From positions 124,001 through 188,000 of the forward strand of contig CANNZV010000868.1 of the NCBI GenBank assembly GCA_947561585.1: 64,000 bases of DNA. The letters run 5' to 3'. This DNA comes from Caprella mutica (taxonomy: Eukaryota > Arthropoda > Malacostraca > Amphipoda > Caprellidae). The notes beneath the pieces were generated by a model. The model did not search any database. It was not told the origin of the DNA and saw nothing but the letters and a program-made list of their open reading frames with translations. A program made the translations under genes and the position numbers. Shown here piece by piece: positions 10,551-20,700 of this stretch. The first letter of the stretch is position 1, and every line of letters begins with the position of its first letter.

Positions 10551-11499
10551 TCACAGTATATTTTAATTTTAAATATCTTTTTTTTGTAGATGAAATCTTC
10601 CTAAAGCAAAAAGATCCTCTTCTCTAAAAACAGCAGGTGTATTTTATCTTCCATTTTACCTGTTAGTACATCAGAGCAGGTGGACGGGGTCAACAATGGT
10701 TGAGAATTTAGGATCATCTTCATTTCTTTTACCACCACCCAGAGAGAACGTTATGGTAGGGACATAAATGATTGAGTGGGGTCATCAAGATCTTCGATTG
10801 CCCCACCTTAAATTTATCTTTGGATATATCCTTATATAAAATATAATTTATTGCACAAATGAGGTAAAAAGAAGATTCAGTTGGTTTACTTATAATTACA
10901 TTTCTACTTTCCTATTTAAAGATGCTACTTCCATTTTGTTTTCAAATAAGAGTATCTATGAAAAAATAATTAATTTACATTTCTCAGTTTACTGTATTGA
11001 TCTATAATTTTATTTTATCCATTGTCGTTTTTCAACCCTATTTTCATTCCTATAGTTCGACTAAATATGATAAAAGGGTCACTGAATACCTTCCTATATA
11101 ATATCTCTACTCCTCCCTATCCACACTCACGGAAAAATCTCATCAGTGCAGAGGTCTGTCGGCAGGTGGCGCTACGAATGTACGCAGCAGGTGCAACAAA
11201 TTAACTGACGGATGAAATTTCAAGCTACGGTGAGTCCACCATAAAAAGGAAAATTGAAAGTGACAAACGCCCAGTTTATAAAATGATTTGCTATTTAGAT
11301 GTACAATACAATGATGTAGTTAAAACTGTAATTCATATCGTAGAAAACCTAACTACCATTGTACCCAATTCAACTCATTCCAACTTTCTGTTACGTTCTG
11401 TTATTTCATTCTAACAATGTGTTGCTCTTTCACTGCAGTTCGACTATGCAGTTTGTACCGAGGAAGTGACGGAATTGGTTCCGCTACTGAGAAACGAAA
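10551..11499. other. Intergenic AT-rich stretch
   Basis: No coding region was recognised. The small frame at 11022-11204 lacks any recognisable feature. Confidence 0.4.
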
Positions 11500-12218
11500 G
11501 TACTATCAGCAACAGAAAAGAGGTGTACTATCAGCAACAGAAAAGAGGTGTACTATCGGGAACAAAAAAAGAGGTGTACTATCGGGAACAAAAAAGAGGT
11601 GTACTATCAGCAACAGAAAAGAGGTGTACTATCAGCAACAGAAAAGAGGTGTACTATCGGGAACAAAAAAGAGGTGTACTATCGGGAACAGAAAAGAGGT
11701 GTACTATCGGGAACAGAAAAGAGGTGTACTATCAGCAACAGTAAAGAGGTGTACTATCGGAAACAGTAGAGAGGTGTACTATCGGGATCAGAAAAGAGGT
11801 TTACTATCGGAAACAGTAGAGAGGTGTACTATCGGGAACAGAAAAGAGGTGTACTATCGGGAACAGAAAAGAGGTGTACTATCGGCAACAGAAAAGAGGT
11901 GTACTATCAGCAACAGAAAAGAGGTGTACTATCGGGAAGAGTAAAGAGGTGTACTATCGGCAACAGAAAAGAGGTGTACTATCGGCAACAGTAAAGAGGT
12001 GTACTATCTAGAAAAGTAAAGAGGTGTACTATCGGCAACAGAAAATAGGTGTACTATCTGAAACCAAAAAGAGGTGTACTATCGGCAACAGTAAAGAGGT
12101 GTACTATCGGGAACAGAAAATAGGTGTACTATCAGAAACCAAAAAGAGGTGTACTATCGGCAACAGTAAAGAGGTGTACTATCGGGAACAGAAAAGAGGT
12201 GTACTATCGGGAACAGAA
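11500..12218. repeat. 25-bp minisatellite, ~29 copies
   Basis: The unit is close to AGAGGTGTACTATCGGGAAC followed by AGAAA. Two main variants, TATCGGGAACAG and TATCAGCAACAG, are interspersed. The unit is not a multiple of 3, so a reading frame passes through all three phases and repeats every 25 residues. None of the three phases contains a stop in most units, hence overlapping open frames such as 11417-11944. I treat these as by-products of the array. Confidence 0.96.
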
Positions 12219-12689
12219 TTAAAATTATTTGGTGTGCCATTTTATGCATCACTTTTAGATAAAAAATCTAACATTCTAGAAAATATATAACAACAATATT
12301 CAGATTATGATTTTAACGTAAAAATTCGATGAATATTTATCGCAACCTACCACAATAGATACAATACGCTATATATTCACAGGAAAAAAGATGTTCAAAG
12401 ACCGGCCACTGGGAATAGAGCGGGACAAATTTTTTGTTGCATTAAAAGAAAGAGGTATTCAAAGTAACGAAACGGTTACGCTTTTCCCAGTTAGATTTAG
12501 ATAGCAAGTAGAAAGTTTTAACTGCATACATTGAGGAATGCTTTTGTTGTTGATTATTGTGATAATCCATGCCTATGATTTCGTGTAAAAGCAGCAACTT
12601 AAATTCTATTATGTGCTATGTATAGAACTTGAAACCCTAACAAATTTAACTAGAGAACACATAATGATATATAGGGTATATTTAAACAA
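12219..12689. other. Intergenic stretch
   Basis: This is AT-rich sequence with nothing recognised. Confidence 0.4.
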
Positions 12690-12815
12690 GAATACCAGAA
12701 TGTATTAGATTTCAAAAGAAAATACATCTACATGTGTTAGATATCAACCAAAAAATACATAAATGTGTTATATTTAAACTAGAAAATACCTACCTAAATG
12801 TGTTAGATTTCAAAA
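12690..12815. repeat. Degenerate ~34-bp repeat, 3-4 copies
   Basis: A block close to AAATGTGTTAGATTTCAAAA recurs three to four times with several differences per copy. This is an older or eroded array, in contrast to the near-identical 31-bp array immediately after it. Confidence 0.7.
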
Positions 12816-12828
12816 AGAGATACTGCGA

Positions 12829-13079
12829 ATGGTTATACTCCAACCTCCTAATACCCCTAATGGTTATACTCCAACCTCCTAATACCCCTAATGGTTATAC
12901 TCCAACCTCCTAATACCCCTAATGGTTATACTCCAACCTCCTAATACCCCTAATGGTTATACTCCAACCTCCTAATACCCCTAATGGTTATACTCCAACC
13001 TCCTAATACCCCTAATGGTTATACTCCAACCTCCTAATACCCCTAATGGTTATACTCCAACCTCCTAATACCCCTAATG
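12829..13079. repeat. 31-bp minisatellite, 8 copies
   Basis: AATGGTTATACTCCAACCTC followed by CTAATACCCCT is repeated eight times with essentially no variation, which implies very recent amplification. Confidence 0.97.
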
Positions 13080-13594
13080 TTTATCCATCACAACCCATTT
13101 TCTCATCATCTGGTATTTCTTGTGTCCAAGTTCTTGGTTTCTTGGCGGCTCTTCACCTGTCACTAACAGGTAGGTTTGGGCTGAATTTCACCTCTGGAAT
13201 GATTCACCCCAAGAGGTTCATTTGGTCCACAGTGCAGCTATCCAGGCGGTCCCATTGTTAGGGTCCTTTGGTCTGCATTGGTCCATTGTATCTCCGTCAA
13301 AGGGACAGTACGCCTAAACCATCTTCTTGTACGGGTCCATTCTGCGTGACAACTAATGTTTTCTTTGCTTTGTAGGCCTAAGAGCTTTGATTTTCGGCCT
13401 ATCTTCACACGCTTGTTTTTTATATTTCTTTAATTGGAGAAATTCTTAGAGGTTTTTAAGAATAGCTTTGCTCAGACCTTTCGAGAAAAATTTCATGAAA
13501 GAGAAATTCACTACAAAAAATAACCCAAAAATGACGAATGTACGTTTCTTTCAATTATTCATACTTAGTAACGTTTTTATTCATTCTTTTATTG
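13080..13594. other. GC-richer unique stretch of unknown nature
   Basis: From about 13080 to 13370 base composition is clearly less AT-rich than its surroundings. An open frame at 13046-13261 enters from the repeat array. I do not recognise a protein or RNA family on either strand. It could be a fragment of a mobile element. Confidence 0.3.
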
Positions 13595-14086
13595 ATTCAT
13601 AGTCATTAATTTTTCATAGTCATTAATTTTTCATAGTCATTAAATTTTCATAGTCATTAAATTTTCATAGTCATTAAATTTTCATAGTCATTAAATTTTC
13701 ATAGTCATTAAATTTTCATAGTCATTAAATTTTCATAGTCATTAAATTTTCATAGTCATTAAATTTTCATAGGCATTAAATTTTCATAGTCATTAAATTT
13801 TCATAGTCATTAAATTTGCATAGTCATTAAATTTTCATTTCCAATAAATTTTCATTTCCAATAAATTTTCATATTCATTAAATTTTCATATTCATTAAAT
13901 TTTCATATTCATTAAATTTTCATAGTCATTAAATTTTCATAGTCATTAAATTTTCATAGTCATTAAATTTTCATAGTCATTAAATTTTCATAGTCATTAA
14001 ATTTTCATAGTCATTAAATTTTCATAGTCATTAAATTTTCATAGTCATTAAATTTTCATATCCAATATATTTTCATATTCAGTCTT
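13595..14086. repeat. 17-bp AT-rich minisatellite, ~29 copies
   Basis: CATAGTCATTAAATTTT recurs every 17 bp. A central sub-block carries variants (CATTTCCAATAAATTTT, CATATTCATTAAATTTT), with the canonical unit on both sides. Confidence 0.96.
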
Positions 14087-14892
14087 AAATATTATTTTAT
14101 TGTTAATTTAATATTTAATTATTCTAAAATATTTAAAGAAAAGGGAATAAAACAACTGTTTTTTTTTTTTTGCTTTTTATTTTTATTTTCATGAAAATAT
14201 ACCCGTTGTTTTCCCCATTTTGGGGTAATAATAAAAGTTTCTATTTACCAATATACATTATCACACTTTGGCCATTTAAATATCACTTTAATATTTACAA
14301 AATGGAAATATTTACAATTTACAGAAAAAAATATACAATAAATGTACCATCAGTTACAAAAAATTTACTCGGTAAAATTTGAAGAATAAATTAATTTTTA
14401 GATTCAATTTTCCACTGACAAGAAAATTTAGAAAAAATTAGTTTCATCTACAATTTAAATAAAGAATTTAAATTAGTTATGAAATAATGGACACATTTAA
14501 TTAAATTAATTACTACCAAGGTTATTTTCTTGTGCAAATATTTCCCTTAACACTTCAATACAATAGCAAGAAAAATAATACAATATTATACAAATTTGCA
14601 TTACAATACTTATAGTATCACAATACAACATAGTACAATATTATACTAAACATAACTATACAATACACTAATTTTTAATGTATAATATGTCATATTGAAG
14701 TTTGAATACACACTATAGGTACAGATAAGCTATTTAATATGCTTAAAAATAATATTAGTAACAGTAACTTCAAATTATATCCCATTCTATATTATTTAAT
14801 TATCAATTATATTGAGATAAAAATTTAAACACAAAAATATGTAAAAATAAATGAATTACAATTTGGAATACGAAATTGTGAATGAAAATTTA
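14087..14892. other. AT-rich intergenic
   Basis: This is very AT-rich sequence with an oligo-T tract at about 14159-14171. The frame at 14170-14382 is composed of AT-rich codons and has no support. Confidence 0.4.
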
Positions 14893-15015
14893 GGGTTAGT
14901 TACGAGTTATCGGACGGTTTCACATTCTCTATAATATAAAAAATCATATAATAATTAGTATTTAATATACATATTGTCGAAAATGTGGAACCATCCGATA
15001 ACTCGGAACTTACCC
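14893..15015. mobile_element. Family-A MITE (TA-flanked)
   Basis: Terminal inverted repeats of ~45 bp read GGGTTAGTTACGAGTTATCG inward and are mirrored at the right end by CGATAACTCGGAACTTACCC. TA dinucleotides flank both ends, as for Tc1/mariner-type insertions. The family core is TTATCGGACRGTTCCACATT. Confidence 0.85.
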
Positions 15016-15408
15016 TAATCTACACGCCCAGGTAGGAAGTTAAAACTGGAACATAGAAGATTAATGCTCTCTTAATCTTACATAACCCCACCATAAGTTT
15101 CTCTCTGGGAGGTCACATAATTAATCTTTTTTTAATCATTTGAAAATATGATTGTTCAAAATTATTTTCTTAAATTTCAAAATAGATATAAAAAAACAAT
15201 AAATGAGAATTTGTAATAAAAATTTGAAGTAAATCCAAATAAAAAATATATTAAATTCCGATTTAAAATATTAAATTAAATATCTTAACTAAATTGACTA
15301 GCTATTATTGATGACATTCTTGAAGGATTATAAATTATCAAGAAATAATAAATTATTATTTTCTAATAAGCAAATTATATCATTAGTGCCTAATATTTAA
15401 AAGTCACA
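15016..15408. other. AT-rich intergenic
   Basis: No features were recognised. Confidence 0.4.
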
Positions 15409-15433
15409 GGGGTAAGTTGCGAGTAATCGAACT
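15409..15433. mobile_element. Left piece of a MITE split by a LINE
   Basis: GGGGTAAGTTGCGAGTAATCG is a family-A terminal repeat. It stops abruptly at CGAACT, where the retrotransposon begins. The family sequence resumes at 17014. Confidence 0.75.
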
Positions 15434-17013
15434 AGTAGTATTTTAATAGTAGTATTTTAGCAGGAATTTATCCCAATGTTTTTAAAGTTGCTAGGGTGGT
15501 TCCAATTTTTAAATCAGGTTCAGAAAGTGATGTAAATAATTTTAGACCAATATCTACACTACCAATTTTTTCGAAGGTTTTCGAAAAAATCCTATATAGA
15601 AAATTATCAAATTTTATTGACGATAATAAGATTTTAAACAATAGTCAATACGGTTTTAAAAAAGGAGTTACAACCACCCATGCAATTTTAGAATTTTTAC
15701 ACTATGTTTTAAAATCTTTTAATGAAAATTCTTATTGTATAGCTTTATTTTTAGACTTAAAAAAAGCTTTCGACACGGTAGATGTAAACATTTTAATGAA
15801 AAAACTTCACCACTACGGCATTAGAGACAATTTTAATAAAATTTTAGTAAGTTATCTGAGCAGCAGACGGCAGTATGTATATATTAACGATTTTAAATCT
15901 AATTTTAAGACAATGAATATAGGCTTATACCAAGGATCGACATTAAGTCCAATTTTATTCAATTTATATTTTAATGATGTATGTAATGTAGCCACTGAAA
16001 ATGATTTTAATTGTACTCTTTTTGCTGACGATGCAGTATTTTATTGTAGGAATAAATGTTTAGATAGTCTAGTTTTTAAATTGAATAATTTTATCACCAA
16101 GTTATCTCAATGGCTGGATTTTAATAAACTCACCCCTAACATTTCAAAAACCAAAATTATGCTTTTTAACTCCCATAAACAAATAACCTTACCAGATATC
16201 TATTTTAACCATGAAATTTTAGAAAAGGTTCATCATTTTAAATATCTAGGCATTTTTATCGACGAAAGATTATCTTTTAAAGAACATCTGTCCTTTTTAT
16301 GCAAGAAACTAAGTCAAGTTAAAGGAATTTTATATGCAGCAGCCCCGTATTTTAACAGACAAACCTTAATTTTAATGTATAATTCTTTAGCCTACACCCT
16401 TTTTATCCAATCTATAATTGTATATGGAAAATCTTTTAACTCGCTGCTCCAGCCATTGAGAACTATTTTAAACAGTATTTTGAGAATAATATTGAATGTA
16501 AAAAGAAATTTTAATGGTAGGTTTTATTTATCCAATAATGATTTATATAGGAATTTATATTTATTGAAATTTGACGATGTCTATGATTATTTTTTATTGA
16601 AATTTTTTCGTAATGCTCTATATTTTAACTCTGACATTTTTAATACCTATTTTAGAGACCATATACCTACTCACTCCTACCAAACCAGATCAACTCATTT
16701 TAATATCCCTAATTTTAGAACTGAAGTAGAAAGAAATTTTATCGTTTATAGGGCTATTGATCTTTTTAATAATATTCCTGAAAATATTAAACATCCAATG
16801 TCTGATTTTAAATTCAAAAAGATTTTTAAAGAATACTGTATTAGTAAATATAGTGAATGATTTTAGACTATACCACTGCATCGTCATTCTAATTTTTCGT
16901 TTAGTTTAGTATTTTGTATCATGTTTTAGTTTAGGATTTTGTATATATTTTAAATTTCCATAAGTTTGTGAAACTTTTTCGGATGTAATAAAAAAAAAAA
17001 AAAAAAAAAAAAA
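15434..17013 (+). mobile_element. 5'-truncated non-LTR retrotransposon with poly(A) tail
   Basis: The body begins within the reverse transcriptase domain and ends in AATAAA followed by a run of about 24 A. The apurinic endonuclease domain, ORF1 and the start of the RT are missing, as is usual for incomplete target-primed reverse transcription. It sits inside a family-A MITE terminal repeat, with ACT at both junctions (15431 and 17013) as the visible part of a target duplication merging with the A tail. A 14-17 bp direct repeat of AGTAGTATTTTA lies at the 5' junction. Confidence 0.85.
15496..16860 (+). CDS. Reverse transcriptase fragment, LINE type
   Basis: The frame is open for 454 codons and ends at TGA. 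In frame upstream, residues of the type GIYPNVFKVARVVPIFKSG continue the RT fingers region back to about 15450, so the true start is lost by truncation. From residue 1 of the open frame: FRPISTLPIFSKVFEK (16-31), QYGFKKG (51-57), the first catalytic Asp in LFLDLKKAFDTV (about 84-95), GLYQGSTLSPILF (about 143-155, where most relatives have VPQGS), the FADD catalytic pair (176-179), and FKYLGIFID (248-256). The ~200-residue C-terminus ends without a visible RNase H domain, as in CR1/L2/jockey-like LINEs. The product would copy its own RNA at a nicked chromosomal site. The catalytic residues are intact, but without the endonuclease and 5' end the copy should be immobile. The exact clade is undecided. 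Confidence 0.9.
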   Translation: MVPIFKSGSESDVNNFRPISTLPIFSKVFEKILYRKLSNFIDDNKILNNSQYGFKKGVTTTHAILEFLHYVLKSFNENSYCIALFLDLKKAFDTVDVNILMKKLHHYGIRDNFNKILVSYLSSRRQYVYINDFKSNFKTMNIGLYQGSTLSPILFNLYFNDVCNVATENDFNCTLFADDAVFYCRNKCLDSLVFKLNNFITKLSQWLDFNKLTPNISKTKIMLFNSHKQITLPDIYFNHEILEKVHHFKYLGIFIDERLSFKEHLSFLCKKLSQVKGILYAAAPYFNRQTLILMYNSLAYTLFIQSIIVYGKSFNSLLQPLRTILNSILRIILNVKRNFNGRFYLSNNDLYRNLYLLKFDDVYDYFLLKFFRNALYFNSDIFNTYFRDHIPTHSYQTRSTHFNIPNFRTEVERNFIVYRAIDLFNNIPENIKHPMSDFKFKKIFKEYCISKYSE

Positions 17014-17048
17014 CTGCTCCACATTGTCGATCATATAAGAAAAAGTAT
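17014..17048. mobile_element. Continuation of the MITE after the LINE insertion
   Basis: CTGCTCCACATTGTCGATCA continues the family-A terminal repeat interrupted at 15433. Joining the two flanks restores the family order. The opposite end of this MITE is not evident downstream. Confidence 0.7.
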
Positions 17049-17719
17049 ATGATAACCTATTAATATAACGAGTTAAGTTTAATCATTTACATTTTTTTTA
17101 ATTTCAAAAATGCAGAGCTTTCCTTATCTCAATAAATTAATTTTATTCGGGCAATAAAAGCTAATTAATTTTTTAACACAGTTTAAAATTTTGTCAGAAA
17201 TATCGTACATATCAATAGAAATTTTTTTTCCCAGATATGAAAAATTAGAGAATGTTTTAAATTAGTTTGCATTGTTTGTATGGGTAAAAAATACATGAAA
17301 TGGATTCATATTATCGAAACCTATAAAATATTCGGGATCAAATCAAATTGGAAGTGATTTTTTTTTTAGCATTAACAAATAATCGTTCTAAGAACCTAAT
17401 AGCTAAGCAATAAATGGTTAAAAGAATGATTTATGTCATTTCAAATGAGTGAATTATTTAAAAAATCAGGTAACGACATCGATGACTTACCAGGAATTTT
17501 GTGCATTCTTTAATACGGATGTAAATAATCATCAGATCAATTAATATTGAAAATAGCCATAAAATTCAATACTGGTATCAAAAAATTTATCAAAAATATT
17601 AACCTGTTTGTAAGCTTCGAGTATTGATAAAAACTTAAATTCTGGACTACTGAGATAATATTTACAAGAGACTAGTAAATTTGACCGACTGCTAAGTATC
17701 GAATATCACGCTTTAAAAT
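17049..17719. other. Intergenic, 3' flank of the Toll gene
   Basis: This AT-rich stretch probably contains the 3' untranslated region of the minus-strand Toll receptor. Minus-strand AATAAA (TTTATT on plus) occurs near 17143. Which signal is used cannot be decided from sequence. Confidence 0.35.
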
Positions 17720-20700
17720 CTAGATGAAATAAGAGGCCGGCACAGCCGCAATGTCAGGCGGCCTAAACTGGATACTACTATCTGGAAAATTTCTCCTATT
17801 ATTGGTGTTATGGTGAATGATGTGGGGGTGATGAGTGTGATGGTGACGCTGATCACTCAGCACTTCCCTAGTCTGATTACTGTTGATAGGGTAAGGTCGT
17901 CTATGGTTGTTCGGTTGGAGTGGTTGGTGAATGGGTTGAGGAAGTGGTTGGTAGTGGCTACTAGACGAGGAATTATGGTTAGAAGAACAGGAAGAAGTCG
18001 ATGGCGGGGTGTAGTGGTGAGACCCTGACGAACTTAATGGGTCGTCTATTGAGGCGTAAATGTGAGAGGTTCTTGAAGCTGCTGACGTAGCGGCATTGCC
18101 ATAGTCTATGGACATATAAGAATGACTTAAACTAGGAGCTACACTAGGTGCCAAGCTCGGTGCCAGACTAGACTGAGCAGTCCCAACACTCACAAACGTC
18201 TTGTCATGCTCCCCACCATCACTCCCTATTGAAGTTTGCTGCTGGTGAAGGAATTGGATAGGACGTTGGTGAGCCAAAGTATGGTGATGAGGATGGGGCC
18301 CATGGTGGTGGTGATGATGAGGATGTGGTAATGAGGCGCAATTTTGAATGTTAGTTGCATTTAGCACCATTGTGGGAAGGAGGGGATTGTTTTTGAGGGC
18401 GTGGGTATTTTGGAATCCAGGAACAGTGCTCCTGGTAACATAATTAGTTTCGTTGATAAAACACTCAGGACCCGGACTCTTGCTAGGAGCTGTAGGAAGA
18501 ACAGAATGCAACTTATTCCAGAAGTCACTGTCTTCAAAGTGGATGCATGGAGCTCCTTTTACCAGGGTTGAAAGGTCACTGTCGAAGTCATTTTCTGTAA
18601 TCTGACCGACCATAACAACTACTATTCTCGTCTTGTAGTTCTTCAAAGCTTCTAAATGTGCTGCCTTGAAAGAAAACCTACACCAGTCTTTATCTAGGAA
18701 ATTCTTAGTAATCACTATAACACTTTTTCTACTAGTCTCTATAGAATGAACTATAAAATCACCAACGTAATTACCTACAGTTTCGTAGTCTCGAGAAGAT
18801 AATATTAGTTTGTAAGGGGGTTCACTGTTCTCAAGTTCACGAGTTAGGGTATCATTCACAAATTTAGTATCAAGATCACTGTGACTTATAAAAGCATCAT
18901 AAACTATAGATTTATCGTCTTTTGCGATACCAGAAGGGTCTTGGGGAAAGAGTTTCAGACCACATTTCTTAGCTACACCTTTGTGAATTCTCTGTCTCAT
19001 CAAAACTAACGTGATTGCTATTACTAGAACACCAAAAAATATGCCTACGGTAATTAGCACTGGCTGAATGTAGCCAATTTCAATCTTTTCTTGCACTATA
19101 GAAGTTGCGACAAAGTTTTCACAAGAATAAGAAGTTTCTAAAATATTTGGTCCCATATCACCGGATTTTTCAGAAACACAAGTTAGAGATTTTGAATCTT
19201 GGACGATATCGAGATGTCTTTTCAGCCAATTCTTGAAATCAACCATGAACTGGCAGTCACACGACCACAGGTTGTGGTCTAAGCCGACAGTTTGTAACCC
19301 TTTATTGGCTTTAAGGTTCCACACAGGGTAGTTAACAATGAAGTTACCTTGTAACAAAAGCACCTCCAATGATCCTAATCCACTGAAGGAGTCATTGTGG
19401 ACGAACTTTAGTCTATTTCTTCGCAGGTCGAGATAATTCAGATGGTCCAAAAACTCAAATTCGTATCCATGAAGTTTTCCCATATTATTATCCTGAAGAT
19501 GAAGTTCTTTCAATGAAGACAAACCGTGGAAAGTTCTATTTTGGATCGCTTCTATTTTCGAGTCATTGAGGAACAACTTAAAGAGATTCTTGCGGCCGAT
19601 TAAATGATGGGCATCTAAGAAGTTCATGTCATTAGCGTCCATGTAGACAATAGTGGCGTCCATAGGAATGTCATCTGGAAGCTGTTGATGTCCACGAGCA
19701 GAGCAGTCTACGATATTGGTGGCCCACGTATCGTCATGATAACACGAACACCCCGTGGGACAAGTCATCTGACAGTCACAGGCAATGAAATCACAGCACT
19801 GACAGAGAGCAAAACAATGGGATGAATAGGGACATAGAAACTGGGTAGCTCTAGTTTCAAGGAAAGATATCCTATTATCATTTGACCTGGGATAGGGAAG
19901 AGTACATGTCACCTTATCAAGGTCCATGACCCGGGGATGTTGTCTCCTGGAGTTTATTTGATGAACTCTGTGCATCCACTCCATGTTGCAATCACAGAAT
20001 ATTGGATTGCCGCCTATATAAAATTGGGGAAGATCTTTATCATCAGGCACGGGTGTCAGAAGGAGGGAATTCAGTTCTATTTTACTCAGCAAGTTGTCAA
20101 ACAGATCCACCATCGAAATGTTGTGTTTGTCAGTGAATGTTCCAGGAGCAATGTGAGTTATTCTATTGCTGTTAACAAACAGTAACTTGACACTGTTGGG
20201 AATAGAAGATGGTCCTAATTTTTCAATCAGGTTGTGGGATGCATCTAGTGTTTTCAACTGCAAGTCTTTTTCGATATTGTAATAATTACCTAACTCAATA
20301 ATTTTATTGTGCTGCAAATCTAGGTATTGCAACTGTGCAGGTATTAGTGCATAATCAAACCAAGTTATTCGATTATCAGACACATTTAACCAAATCAAAT
20401 TTGGTAATGTTGCAAACAGGGCATTTACGTCATTTAATTTATTCCCATCCAATCGCAATAATTTCAAACCTGTATTTGAATCAAATGAATTGTGGGCAAT
20501 AGTTCTTATTTCATTCATGGATAAATCCAAAACTTCAATTTCTTTCAAATCTTCCAAACAGTTCTCACATATATTTCTTAGGACATTGTTCGACATATCT
20601 AAATGTTGCAACTGTTTCAACTGGACTAAATCACTGGGTTTAACTTCACTCAGTAAATTGTGACTCAAACGCAATGTCCGCAGAGATTTCGCTTGACTCA

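Noticed and set aside
13046..13261. 71-codon frame at the right end of the 31-bp satellite
   Set aside because: The frame starts in repeat DNA. The GC-richer remainder matches no family I can name, so I left it as an unknown stretch.
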